Below, piece by piece: positions 1 to 11,462 of a stretch of 64,000 nucleotides of DNA (within the stretch, counting starts at the first letter, position 1; each line of letters begins with the position of its first letter). Source of the stretch: Liquidambar formosana (Eukaryota > Streptophyta > Magnoliopsida > Saxifragales > Altingiaceae); the NCBI GenBank assembly GCA_039720395.1, contig CM077832.1:19315850-19379849 (forward strand), in the 5' to 3' direction. Position numbers and translations under genes: made by a program. The notes under the pieces are model-generated. The model was not told the origin of the DNA. It saw only the letters and a list, made by a program, of their open reading frames with translations, and made no database searches.

Positions 1-1340
1 CTGGTGATTGTTTACTATAGTTGAGTGGGAATACAACAATGTTGGTGGGGTGAATGACTAAAATGTTTCTTTGTTTAGTCAACTCCATCACATGTCTACC
101 CTATTCAAGGTAGGTCACTTTTCTTGAGAATATTCTCAAGAAAGGTATTTTAATGGCAAACTGAAGCTTCACTTTATTAGGTGTTAACTTTAGTTCTCAC
201 AAGTTTCACTGGTAGTTTGTGGTTTCAAAATCAGAGGCAAGTTTTCTGATCCATGCCATCTTAGAATCATGAAGGTGGCCACGTGTGTCAAACTACTTTT
301 CACTTGGAGATCTATAATTCGGTGGGTGAACTCTTGAGCACAATTAGTCCAAAGTTCTGACACAGATGCCAGAATCTCTAGCACAGCTAAAAATTGCTCC
401 TTCTGAGTTCACCTTTTCATTTAAATCCTTTCTAAAAGGCTGATGTGGGATGAGTATAAATTAGGATGAAAGTGGGAAGGGTCCATTACACTGATAGAAG
501 TTAATAGGAAAGAAAATTATAGGAAATTTATCCAAAACAAGACCAATAAAGCACAGAACTACACATTCAAGGAGATTTAAAAAAACACAAAAATTGTGTT
601 TTTGGTTAACATCCTTGTTAGGATACCCTTTCAGTTTGTTTTACTGTCATATTGCTTAACAAAAAGAAGAAAAGAAGAAAAGAAGAAAAAAGAAAAGAAA
701 AATAAGGCTAAAAAAAAAAAGGCTGCTTTAGTTAGATTATTGACCCTAATAGTCTGTTTGGTTGGAGAGGAGAAGAAAAAACTTTGACTGCATCTGTATG
801 GTTTGTTTTGAGGAGAGGAAAGAAGAGAAGTAAGGTGATTAATTGATATGAAGGTGATTAATTGAAAAGAAGATAATTTTTTCCATTAGGCTGCCTTTAA
901 TTGATATGAAGAAAGCTCTAAAATCATAGCAGAAGCAGCTATGTGAGCCCATTTAGAGAGTTTTACTGACTTGTGATGGGTACATTTTGGTCTTTGTTTC
1001 AATGACAGAATATCTTATTTAGAATCGTGTTTTGTTTATGCTGCTTGTCATAATATATCTAAAAGTGGGCTTTAGTTGTAATTCTTCCTTACATTGCATT
1101 AAGTGTTGTATTTTTTGATACTGGAAGTCACAAGCTCAGAGGTGGAGGAGGTTATAGGAGATAGATAGTCAATATAAAGCCTTTAGTTACAATTTCATGA
1201 ACATAAATCCTGTAGCCAATAAAGGATTAGTGTTGCTGAACTTAAGTATGTGTTATATATTATCAAGTATTTTTTCCAATTTTTCTTTTTATAGATTTAT
1301 TTTCCAACATATCCATAACGCTAGAACCAAAATTTAAAAA
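1..1340. other. Non-coding AT-rich DNA, no gene recognised
   Basis: No coding exon, RNA gene or complete mobile element is recognised here. There are A-rich and GAAGAA-type low-complexity tracts around 660-790, and a short stretch near 835-905 repeats the words attaattgatatgaagg. The lysine-rich reading frame over 596-787 is only the translation of the AAG-rich tract. Confidence 0.6.
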
Positions 1341-1355
1341 CTGTTTTTTACGAGT

Positions 1356-1600
1356 CCGGATCGATCTGAGTTCATGCTGGATCGATCCGGATTGACAGAA
1401 CCAAAATTTGCATTTCTAGAGCAGTATGGATCGATCCACCTAGGTCATGGATCGATCCACCTAGGTAGAAGCAAAATTTGCATTTTTAAAATATCATGGA
1501 TCGATCCCCATAGGCCATGGATCGATCCACCAAGGCAGAAGCAAAATTGCCATTTCTAAAATACCACGGATCGATCCTCCTAGGCCATGGATCGATCCAT
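1356..1600. repeat. Tandem array with paired GGATCGATCC palindromes
   Basis: Eight copies of the palindrome GGATCGATCC, or one-base variants, lie near 1357, 1379, 1427, 1447, 1497, 1518, 1567 and 1588. From 1427 on they occur as pairs about 20 bp apart inside a unit of about 70 bp that also carries agaagcaaaatttgcattt. Each palindrome pair brackets a CCTAGG-like word. Such arrays are common in TE leader or untranslated regions, but no parent element is identified here. Confidence 0.8.
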
Positions 1601-1718
1601 TGCCTGAAAAACCTCATAAGCAAAAAAAAAAAAATCTTTTTCAAAACCATTTTATAAATAAAGAAATATTGAAAAAGATTTGAAATGATTTTTAAACACT
1701 AATCTGGTCTTTTATCAG

Positions 1719-1949
1719 ATGAGGTCGGTGGTCCTTAGTGTTCAGTTAGTGTTGTACGCCCTTGTGTCAATTCCTTCAGTAGCACAGGCAGGGACTTTGA
1801 TTCCACAGGAAAATCGAGGACATTACAAAACAAATCATAGGGAAAAACTTAAAAGTGATCATACGAAGACTTCGCAAATATTGCATTTAACATCATTATC
1901 TTCTCTGCCAAAGCCCATGGTTCCTACTTTTGGAGGTGTAGTTTCATAG
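1719..1949 (+). other. Small ORF with signal-peptide-like start (unproven)
   Basis: A 76-codon reading frame opens with a basic residue and a hydrophobic run (VVLSVQLVLYALVSIPSV) followed by AQA-G, which resembles a signal-peptidase site near residue 24. The remainder is basic and Ser/Thr-rich and ends in SLPKPMVPTFGGVVS. No family is recognised. The ATG directly follows tttatcag, so an internal exon is also possible. It could equally be a chance frame. Confidence 0.25.
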
Positions 1950-2133
1950 ATGCTCCTCTTAAGGCATTTCACCACCGTTTCTTCAATTAGAGCTGTGCTC
2001 ACGTTACCCATCCTCTCTTCTAGAGCTAATAATTCCTGTCATGTAGCATTAAAATAGAGTAAGGTAAGGTAAGAACAGCTAAATATCACAGTTTACCGGA
2101 TAAAACAATGTTAGCTCTAAACTTATCAATAAA

Positions 2134-2432
2134 GGCCTGTTTGAACGTCCCACAAAAATTGAATTGTTTAATCATGTTCTACTTATAATTTGGTTAACAA
2201 ATCCTTTGTTCTGAATAGGGAATCTAAGGGAATGGAATCCATAATCTTTAATGATACTAAAAAATCTGAGCAACATTATATGAAACCTAGCTTAGTCTTA
2301 TAACATCAATGAAGCTGATGGATCCAAATTTCTTTTACTCGTGGCCCCATTCAAGATGATGGATTTGTACCTTTAATGCTATGTAAAATACAATGGAGTG
2401 ATCCAATCTCCACAAGACAACCAAACAGGCCT
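2134..2432. mobile_element. Small foldback/MITE-like element, GGCCTGTTTG ends
   Basis: The left end reads ggcctgtttgaacgtcccac. The right end, reverse-complemented, reads aggcctgtttggttgtcttg, giving short terminal inverted repeats around about 300 bp of non-coding DNA. The size suggests a hAT-type MITE. A clear target duplication was not found. Confidence 0.5.
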
Positions 2433-2435
2433 TGC

Positions 2436-4298
2436 TTCATTGTTTATATTATTAAGTTTTCAACTGAAATCTCAATGTTAGTAATAAATTTTTCAAACAA
2501 AATTGAGATACACATCATAAAAACTAGAAGCCAAGAAGAAAAATATAATGGGAGAACATAAGAAAAATATTTTCAAAAAATTAAATGCAAATTAAACCAT
2601 AACACTATCAAAAATCATAACAAACCTCGTATGACATGTTATCAATATCTAGTCTCATGTCTCTATGCTAATCAATATATATAAGCTAAAAATAGTATAA
2701 GCTAGGTATAAGCTATTAGTTAAGGCTTACAAAAAAGATGAGTTTGTGAGGGTTTCATAGGAGATTTGTGGAGAGGTAAGGGAGAGAAGGGAACACCCGG
2801 GGAGCACAGAAACAAGGTATTGTTTCAGGTTTCAAGTTTGGGGTAGACATTGAACATTTGGAAATGGGGATTGTTTCAAGGATCGAGAGTGGTGTCATGT
2901 ACTCTCTATCCTCTATAATTTGTCTATGGTTATACTGGTTTTTCTTGCTTTAAATATGCTTGCATCAATTATTTTTGTGAAGGGTTCTATATTTTGTCTT
3001 ATATTTTCTTATCTTTGGCAGATTGGCACTTTAAAAAAATGATATAGTGAAGCTCTTTGACAGTATTGAGAAATATGGTATGTCCTCTTTTTTTTTTTTT
3101 GGGGAAAAGAAATTCTGTGTATTTTGATATTCTTCTTCTATTCTATAACTTGTGGGTTTTTGTGCTCTTTTCTTTGTTATTGTAATTTACCTCTTGAGCT
3201 GCTACTTGAACTTTTTAAGTCACTGAATTAGTTTTTTTTTTTCCTACTTGCATATGTATTTTAGAATTGTCATGCATTTAATAGATCATGAAGACATGAA
3301 TGAAGCCCACTTTTGATAACTATGTTTAGCTAAGACCTTGTAATATATTGATTGATCGTTTCCTTTTTACATAGGCTTGGAAAGTTATGATCATATTTCT
3401 AGTACCCTGAACCACATTATTGATAGTAGTAGAAGCTTCTTTCATTGTAGAAGGGATGATGATCATTCAAGATGCTTTCTAGTTCCTAGTCTTATCACTT
3501 AAATGCTTTCCATAAACTTCTAACAGTTTTTCTTTGGTTCTTCTTAAATCCTAGTACACTTTTAAATCTTATAAAACATAACTTATTCACAAAGGAAGAA
3601 TTTATCCAATTTATAGGTTTCGAATAGGTTGACTCATTGACCTAACTAGACAATCCGTATGATGTATGATTGGTGAAATATAAAAAATAAAATAAAATTG
3701 GAGATATTGTCATTTTTCCAAGTCCAATATAAAATGGGTCTGGATCTGAATCTTAAATTAATAGCAATTGCCATATGCAATTCATTAAGGAAATACCATT
3801 GTCTGAATATTTGATTCTCTTTTAGTTAGTCTCTCTCTCTCACTTTCTAATTTTTTTTGTTTCTTTGCAATGTTTTACAGGAGTAGATTGTTGTTAGTCA
3901 ACTGGAATTTCTTGCATTTTGGATGCTTTAGTATCTTTGGAGTAAATGATTGCTAATCAGCTGGAATTTTTGCATTTTGGATGCTTTTAGTATCTTTGTT
4001 GATTTACTTCAAAATTTGTAATGACATTTTGGAAGGTTGAAGCTTGAAGCTTTAATTTGTAATGACATTTTGGAAAAGGTTAAAGCTTGAAACTTTTAAT
4101 ATAGTGATATGGATGCTTTAATATCTTTGTTGATTTATTTTCAATTTGTAATGACATTTTGGAAGGTTGATATTTTGGATGGCTTCATTAGTTAAATGAA
4201 TATTTAAAGTTTGGGTTTGAATTAATTTGGATAAGTTTGGGATTGAGATATCATATTTTGGATGGTTTCATTACCTTAAATAGGGTACAGGTATAAGT
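2436..4298. other. Non-coding DNA with short imperfect repeats
   Basis: No coding sequence is recognised. Between about 3900 and 4270 several phrases recur imperfectly (gcattttggatgctttagtatcttt; gtaatgacattttggaaggttga; ttggatggnttcatta), suggesting local duplication. The rest is AT-rich with T-runs at 3087-3102 and 3230-3242. Confidence 0.55.
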
Positions 4299-5407
4299 CA
4301 CCATGAAAAAGCCAGATTTCTATTTAAATATATATATATATATATATATCTATATATATATATATATAGATAAGTTATTGCAACGACTTTGTCGTTGCGA
4401 TAAATAATATTTTTAATTAAAATAATTCTTTCTTGCAATGGGAAAGGTCGTAGCAATAAGTTATTACCACGGGAACGATTGTAGCAATACCTTATTGCAA
4501 CGCCAAAGTCGTTGCGATAAATAATATTTTTAATTAAAATAATTCTTTCTTGCAACGGAAAAGGTCGTAGCAATAAGTTATTGCCACGAAAAGGATTGTT
4601 GCAATAACATATTGCAACACCGAAGTCGTTGCGATAAAGAATATTTTTACTTAAAATAATTCTTTCTTGCAACGGGAACGAGCGTAGCAATAAGTTATTG
4701 CCACGAGAAGAATTGTTGCAATACCTTATTGCAATGCCAAAGTCGTTGCGATAAATAATATTTTTAATTAAAATAATTCTTTCTTGCAACGAAAAAGGTC
4801 GTAGCAATAAGTTATTGCCACGGGAAGGATTGTTGCAATACCTTATTGCAACGCCGAAGTCGTTGCGATAAATAATATTTTTAATTAAAATAATTCTTTC
4901 TTGCAACGGGAATGAGCGTAGCAATAAGTTATTGCCACGACAAGAATTGTTGCAATACCTTATTGCAACGCCGAAGTCGTTGCGATAAATAATATTTTTA
5001 ATTAAAATAATTCTTTCTTGCAACGGGAAAGGTTGTAGTAATAAGTTATTACCACGACAAGAATTGTTGCAATACCTTATTGCAACGCTGAAGTCGTTGC
5101 GATAAAGAATATTTTTAATTAAAAATATTGTTATTTTTAGGTATATTGCCACAATAATATTGTTGCAATACTTTTTCGCAACGAAACAAAAATTGATTGC
5201 AACAATAAAACCGTTGCATTAAATGGAGGTGTATTGCAACGAAATTGGTATTACAACGATATTTGTTGTTGCAATAACCTATTACCACGGAGGTTTTTGC
5301 AACGGATCGCAACGGTAGTGTTGTCGTTGCAATAGGTATTTATTGCAACGACTTTGAGGTTATCGCAACGACTTTTACCGTTGCGATAGATGCTTTTTCC
5401 TGTAGTG
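4299..5407. mobile_element. Non-autonomous CACTA-type element
   Basis: The right end (5391-5407) reads in reverse complement CACTACAGGAAAAAGC, the classic CACTA/En-Spm terminus. The interior is packed with the words TTGCAACG and CGTTGCGATA in both orientations, as in subterminal transposase-binding repeats. The left terminus is less sure: CACCATGAAAAAGCC at 4299 is a degenerate match, with candidate 3-bp target sites agt/agg. No transposase is encoded, so movement would need help in trans. Confidence 0.6.
4391..5209. repeat. Seven-copy exact 117-bp tandem repeat
   Basis: The phrase gtcgttgcgataa starts at 4391, 4508, 4625, 4742, 4859, 4976 and 5093, each step exactly 117 bp. Each unit has an AT core (ataatatttttaattaaaat) between TTGCAACG/CGTTGCGA words. 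Because 117 is divisible by three, a 284-codon minus-strand frame of 39-residue repeats stays open across the array. I read that frame as a by-product of the repeat, not a gene. Confidence 0.95.
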
Positions 5408-5692
5408 AGGTAAAGAAACCCAGAGTTGGAATAGTGGCCATAGCTTTGGGGACAAAATTAGGAAGGTAATTTATTGATGCTCTATGGGATTAGATTCTCC
5501 AGGATGATCTTAACTAACCCAATGGATTAATAAAAGATCATGTTTAGTTATTTTAGCTTAAGCCAATAATATCTAAATTAAGTATGCTTGAATTGAATAG
5601 GTGGTTGAATGTTCTAGCTGCTGGAACTAATTTCAATTGACCCAAACCCAAAAAGGTTAACTATTTTTTCTTTATTTTGGAGAGTTTGATTA

Positions 5693-5954
5693 GAGTATCT
5701 CTAAGAGGTTAGCTATTTTAGTATTTTAAATTTTAACTAAAGTAGAAAACAAGAGCATCTACAAGAGGTTAGACTCTCTAAATTAAAGTAGTTAGTCTAT
5801 TTGAGGCTTTCCAAATGTAGGTAGCCCTTTGGGCATCAAAGCAAAAGTAGAGAAAAAAAAAAAGTTAGTAAGTGTGAAAAATAGTTAACCCTCTTGGAAT
5901 CCCTTATTTTGAATAGGGAGTTCTCTATTTTAACTAGCCCTCTTAGGAGTCCTC
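5693..5954. mobile_element. MITE-like element, GAG(T/C)ATCTnnAAGAGG ends
   Basis: The left end gagtatctctaagaggttagctattttag pairs imperfectly with the right end, whose reverse complement begins gaggactcctaagagggctag. A second internal copy of the left end lies at about 5753. It resembles the clearer Tourist-like element at 56199-56584 and is probably the same superfamily. The target duplication is uncertain (tta/cta). Confidence 0.4.
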
Positions 5955-5959
5955 CTAAA

Positions 5960-7325
5960 TCTCTTAACCAAATTAACGGAGGGTCTGAGCTCTCCAAGAG
6001 GTAATTTTCTTTCTTAATTTATATGATTTTTCTTATCTTATAGTGTTTTTTTCTTTCTTTCTTATAGTGTATTAATTTTTATTATAAAGTATTATTTAAA
6101 GCACAATTTCTTTGGATGGATAATAAATTTAGAAGAGGAGAGGAGATCTATTTCTTATTCTTTACACATGTTCTCCAAAATGTCATGATAGTCGAGGAAA
6201 CATGGAAGCGGTAGGGGAGTTTTGTCCTCATTTGCTTTGCTAGGATTTTGGAATAAATTAATTGCACAACCTATAGCAGCAAACACTTGCCCACTATTTA
6301 TCATTCATCTAGAACATGATGAATGATAAATAGAGAGTAGCTTATTTGGCGAAGTAACCAAATTTTAATAGAAATTATGAAATCAAAGGTGTAAAAAGAG
6401 GCAAAAGAAATGAATTACCTTTAATGATGATCAGAATACATTATCTACTCAAGAGAATATCAAACATAAAAATGTCCAAGAGTGCTCAAAAGGGATACCT
6501 TTCAAAGACATTTCATCAAACACTTTTTGTGCATCATCAATATACCCAATATCATAACTCAACCTACCATATAAATGTAGTTGGGTTCCAACAATTCAAC
6601 ATACTTAATTGAAAATACATTAAAAAAAATCAAGAGGCACAAACATAATACAAGCCACTATAAGCATTACCTAGACCCTTAGGTTAAGTCCTAAAATTTT
6701 CTCCATAAAGCAAACAGGAAAATAAATGTTCAATAAAATTCAACAAACCTTCCTCAAACAAATCCACACCCAAAACAGCACAATACTAAAGTTTGTTTAA
6801 AAAAAAAAAAAAAAAAACGTACCAATCTAGATCGTGATTAAGTATATCACAGATCTTGATGTTCGTCGCCCAATCTGGACCAATTAGCATGTCACTCATC
6901 ACTTGTTGTACCATAGAATTCACCATCTTTAAACTGTTTCAAACTTTGATTGGAAAGATCAACCAGAATCTGATGCTGGTATACACTTTTCCGATGAGAT
7001 CGCAACACTTTCCAGTAACTCCCAAATAGTTGACAAACCCTCGTCTACTTCCTGTGAGCATACTACGATTTTGCAAAAGGGACACAATCACACAATCAAG
7101 GTGCATGAAGGAGAGAGGCAATCAAGGTGCATAAATGAGAAAGTACCATGAAGGAGTTGGATCGAAAAGGATGAGCATGTCCCTCCTAGTTCTTTTTGGT
7201 GTGTAAGATGAAATGAAAAGGGGAAAGTGAAAAAAAAAAACAAAAATGAAAAGGGGAAAAAATGAGGAAAAAAAAAAATCCTGCTAAAATTTCCTCCCTG
7301 CTTTTAAGAAAGATTTTTTATCACA
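5960..7325. other. Non-coding AT-rich stretch
   Basis: No exon, RNA gene or complete TE is recognised. There is an A-run at 6800-6817 and A-rich tracts near 7220-7280. Short frames here lack any recognisable protein similarity. Confidence 0.5.
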
Positions 7326-7329
7326 ACCA

Positions 7330-7575
7330 CATCTAAAATTAATGCCATAAAAATGGTTTTTGTATGCTATGAAAACGGACACTATTAATGGCGTGTGCAC
7401 AAATGCCATAGAAAATCTTATTAATGACATGCACAATTTGCACGCCATGAATACAGTGACCTTCCTATTTATTTATGGCAATTATTTTATGCATGTCGTA
7501 AATGTGCACATTCACGGCGTGCAATTTATGAACGCCGTGAATATAGCGCCGTGAAAAACCAATTTTCTTGTAGCC
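7330..7575. mobile_element. CACTA-type element end fragment
   Basis: The right border (7549-7575) reads in reverse complement CTACAAGAAAATTGGTTTTT, the usual CACTA terminus lacking its first CA base pair. Inside are repeated subterminal words (cacggcgt, gcacgcc, acgccgtgaat). It abuts and interrupts the copia reverse-transcriptase fragment at 7576. A matching left end was not found, so the start is approximate. Confidence 0.5.
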
Positions 7576-7857
7576 CTTAGTAAATTTAGTTATTTTTATT
7601 CCAAGAATAAAATCTGCCTCACCCATATCTTTCATATCAAATTGAGAAGATAAAAACTTTTTAGTCTCTTTAACAACATCTAGACTAGTTCCCATAATCA
7701 ACATATCATCAACATACAAGCAGATAATAACATAAGAATTATCATGAAATTTTTTATAAATATATTTATCAGAATCATTAATCAAATATCCATTAGATGT
7801 CATAAATCTCATTTGATAGAGTGCTAAGAATAGTGTGCCTACATACCTTATTACCAT
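7576..7857 (-). pseudogene. Ty1/copia reverse transcriptase fragment
   Basis: A minus-strand frame of about 94 residues carries the copia RT active-site box YVDDMLI inside the context SYVIICLYVDDMLIMG, followed by the conserved FDMKDMGEADFILGI segment. That is only the middle of the RT domain: upstream integrase, protease and most of gag are missing, and downstream it is cut at 7575 by a CACTA end. On the minus strand it lies just downstream of a gag start, so the parent element lost its centre. It cannot encode a working polymerase. Confidence 0.85.
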
Positions 7858-7914
7858 TTTCCCATTTTTTTCAATTCCTCACCATAATTTTCAGAACCTT
7901 CCTTGGTTTGGAAC

Positions 7915-10260
7915 TGTTACACGCCATTTTTGCACCACCTTACTAGGGTTTGTCCTTTCATGTAGGTTTTTGCTTTGTTTTTAAGTCAAGTTACTTGCAT
8001 TAGGTTCTTATGGTCTTAAGGATAATGATATGAATTTTGATTCAATTTAAAGTTGATCTTGAAGGTTAATAAGAGTTTGTGTGACTTGAGGGGGCATAAT
8101 CATCTTTTAGGTCACAAACTTTTCATTTAACTTTAAAATGATCTCCAAATTGTCGATTAGAGTTCATATTGATGCCTATGAGGTATTTCTAGGTTCAATT
8201 TGATGAATCAATGGCTTAGGGTTAAAATAGCTTATAATGGTTCAAGTTGGTTAAAAGACCCATTTCAGTTTGGCTCAATTTGACTTACAATTACTCATCA
8301 ATTCTTTTCAAATTGACCTTAATTAGTCTTTATTTTATCCCTAAAAGTATTTTGGAAAGTTTAATTTTGGTTTGGAAAGCATTTTGTTCAATCTTATGTG
8401 CATACCTATGCTTCGCAATGGTGGTGCATAGCGGTTAACCACTCTTGTAAAACCTATCCATGCAACCATAGTTAGTGGTTTTCATGCTAAAATGTTTAAA
8501 AATGTATTGCTCATCGAAACACGATCGTTTTGGCTTTTATTTCATCAAAATCGGAGTTAATTTGACCCCTAAAACACTTCTAAAAGGAAAGAGGCTCAAA
8601 ATAGGAGAAAAATTGAAGCGGGCTCGAATGACCTCCCAACCCCGAGCGGCTAGCCGCCAGGCCCAGGGGGCTAGCTGCCCAGGCCTTGGTGGTCACCCAA
8701 GCACACTTCCCTATTTTTGTGCTAAAGCGGGATTCCTTCCTTATTTTGACAGACCTAGACTCTTTTGGACGACTTTTCTTTTAATTTTTGGTAACTTTTG
8801 AGTTTCTTAAGCACCAAGGGAGTCTCTAATAACCCTTGGATTAATTTTTAGGGTTTTAATCTTAGTCATTGATTTATCCTAATTAAACTCTATAAATACC
8901 CCACTATGTTTCAGCACAAGGGGGGCACTTTTTATGCATTAAACCTGAGTTATAAGAGAGAATAAGAGAGAGACTTCTAAAGGAGAGCTAGAGTTCCTAT
9001 TGTAGCCTTGAAGAAGCTTGATTCCAATCATTCACAAGTGAAGGAGAGAGTCTCTACAGCAGCAAAGGAAGCTTTCCTAAGGTAAATACCTCCTTTATTA
9101 GTGTTTAAACTAGGGTTTCTTGTAGAATAGGCCTATGCCTGCTAAAGTTAACATTTTTATCATGTGTGGATGCTTTAGTTAGTTAATATACATGAAATAA
9201 ATGCTGTTCATCATGAGTTATGAATCTCTTAGGTTTATTTTATAGGATTCAATGCATGATTTGAGTTTAGAGTTTCTATTATCCTTGTTTTAGGTTAGTT
9301 TCATATAGTATGCTAGATTAGGGTTTTCTTTGGTTTTTCTTCATGGTTGTCATATATGTATCACATATAAAATAACTATGATAATTATTGCATTCATATT
9401 AGTGGATTTCTAGGGTTTTTATGCATATCATGGTATTAGGGTTGCATTAGGGTTTATGTTGATTCATTATTTGTGTTATTTGCATGATTAATGGATGACT
9501 TTAGGCCTTAATACTATTTTGTCCATATTTATATATCATTTTTTTTGCATGGTTTTGAGCACGCGTGAGGGTACAAATAGGTGTGATAATTGCCTTATTG
9601 CAAATAAGGTTGCCATTGTTCAATTTGCTAATGCTTGGAGATAATTGCAAAGGTAAGTAGGGTATGAAAGTACCCTAACTCTCTATCCCTAATCTTTCCC
9701 TTCTCCCTTTTTGGGTTATTTCTTAATATGAACATATAGTAATTACTAGAGGTTTCCTTATTAAATAAGTTACCTTTTTTCTCAAGGTTTCCATCCCGTA
9801 GAAGTTTCTTAATTTCAAAACTTGGTTTAAATATCAGATTCCCTACTTTTCAAATAAGGAAACTTAGGGTTTTTACCATAGGTTTATATTAGGTTTTAAC
9901 CCTATTCTTTTTGAATTATGTAACTTTGATCGATGTGTGTCTATGCATGGTACGTAGGCGCTCACTTTGAGATTCAAGTCCACCCTAGGATCTAAGTATC
10001 CTAGTTTCCTTTTTCTTTTCTTTATTATTTGCTTATGTGAATGGATGAATGGATGAATGGATGAATGGATGGATATTTGCATGCTATCTTGTGATGATAT
10101 ATGCTGATTTTTTAGTGAAAAGACTTTAATTTAGCCCAAATAAACTAAGAGACCGATTAAGGTAACATGGGTGCTTATAGGCTTTGCCTAGAACCTTTCC
10201 ATGTTATAACTTAGCCTCCAAATCCCTAGTTTCTTTGGCTTCCTAAAAAGACTATTTTTG

Positions 10261-10300
<40 letters not shown>

Positions 10301-10431
10301 ATGGAATCATTCAATTGTTTTCTTTAAAACAAAGTAGTTTTTAGGGTTTTCCTTGTTTCCTTTAAAAAATAAGGTGGCGACTCCTTTTCAACCCTTTTTC
10401 AATCTTGTGAGCTAATTTTCTGGGGTTCATA
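7915..10431 (+). mobile_element. Solo LTR, Ty3/gypsy (Tat-like)
   Basis: The sequence starts TGTTACACGCCATTTTTGC and ends near ttcata, with an identical 5-bp duplication ggaac at 7910-7914 and 10432-10436. It contains a TATA box (ctataaataccccac, 8889-8903) and, near its 3' end, the block ggtggcgactcc (10374) seen in plant Tat-type LTRs; the same block occurs inverted in the LTR at 48396. It has no internal coding region, so it is a recombination product. The final TA in place of CA is probably a mutation. It sits inside a copia gag sequence. Confidence 0.75.
10265..10296. repeat. T32 homopolymer
   Basis: An uninterrupted run of about 32 T lies inside the solo LTR. Length in such runs is often unreliable in assemblies. 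Confidence 0.9.
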
Positions 10432-10575
10432 GGAACCTGTCAGAATGTGGGTCAAGTTCACCATGTCTAGAGCAGAATAAACACATTCTTGCCAACGCTT
10501 AAAGAAAGTGCCATTGAAGTGCTCGATCTTAGAAACATCATGCAGAATCTTAGCAGTCATAACAGCAACATCCAT
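10432..10575 (-). pseudogene. Ty1/copia gag N-terminal fragment
   Basis: The minus-strand frame starts at 10575 with MDVAVMTAKILHDVSKIEHF and continues NGTFFKRWQECVYSAL, the hallmark start of copia-type gag (UBN2-like: F-x-G-x-x-F-x-x-W). It breaks at 10432, where the solo LTR is inserted. Past the LTR the gag frame soon ends and runs into the RT fragment, so the element was already deleted internally. The leader between LTR and ATG is only about 18 nt. Confidence 0.7.
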
Positions 10576-10593
10576 GGGTACTACTCTTAAGAT

Positions 10594-11015
10594 TGTTGGA
10601 AAATAGTACGATGCTACTATGTAAATTAAAATTTTAGAACAAGAACTACAGAAATAAAAAGCACTTATTGATTGAGGCGTGTACGAAGCACTGTCCGTAA
10701 GAGTAGTTCTGCTCCTCTGAGTATGAAACTTGGTGTAGTAGGTCACAGTGCTCTACCCTCTAGGATTCAACCACCGGGCTCCCACAAGCGTGCACTTCGC
10801 AAGTGTAGGAGTGAAACGAAAAACTCAAAATGCTCTTGATTCTTAGAAAATAAAATTGTAGAAGAAAGAAAACAGAGAGAAGAAGAGAAGAGACGATTGC
10901 TCTTTTGGTGTGTTTTCTACTGAATGAGAAAGCTAGTTTATATAGGCTTTAGAAATCAATAACAGTCCTAAAAAATAAATTCCTAACAGTCAAAGAACTT
11001 TTCCCCTTTCCAACA
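10594..11015 (-). mobile_element. Ty1/copia LTR (422 bp)
   Basis: It begins TGTTGGAAA and ends TTTCCAACA, a perfect 9-bp terminal inverted repeat with TG...CA ends. On the minus strand it has a TATA box (GCCTATATAAAC, about 10935-10946). It precedes the gag start at 10575, so it is the 5' LTR of the copia remnant. No partner LTR was found on the other side. Confidence 0.8.
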
Positions 11016-11109
11016 TGGGACAAGGTGACTTCACAATATAAAGAAACAAGAGAAAAGCTCTTTAAGGAAAAATTTTGGATTTTTGAAATACTTATTTTAT
11101 ATACTTAAA

Positions 11110-11410
11110 ATACAACAAACTCTACCTAGTGATTTGTATTTTGTGAATCTAACCGTTAGATTAGATATAGATAGCCTTCTTATGAAGGATTTCTATGCCA
11201 AAAATCAAGTTGATCTGAAATTGATTGCTATTCAATCCAAAACGTGCATTTCTTAGTCAATAACAATCGCTCATTTATAGACATTTCAAATGAAAAAACT
11301 CTTAATCTTAAATCAATTTGATTTTTTTGGCATGCATGATCAACATATGAATCAAATTTAATCCAATGATTAGGTTTGGCTAAAGACAAGTCGTAAGAGT
11401 CTTGGAGTGC
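11110..11410. mobile_element. Foldback MITE, copy 1
   Basis: Palindromic arms (atgccaaaaatcaagttgat near 11196 against aatttgatttttttggcatg near 11315) surround a short loop. It is related, at roughly 70 per cent by eye, to copies at 20077-20453 and 37165-37360. It lies just outside the left end of the first MULE. Confidence 0.6.
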
Positions 11411-11462
11411 ACTTGATGCAATATATATCTATCTATATATATATATATATATATATACACAG

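Noticed and set aside
4391..5209. Regular 117-bp repeat resembling a CRISPR-like array
   Set aside because: There are no unique spacers between conserved repeats; the whole 117-bp unit is repeated, in a plant CACTA element.
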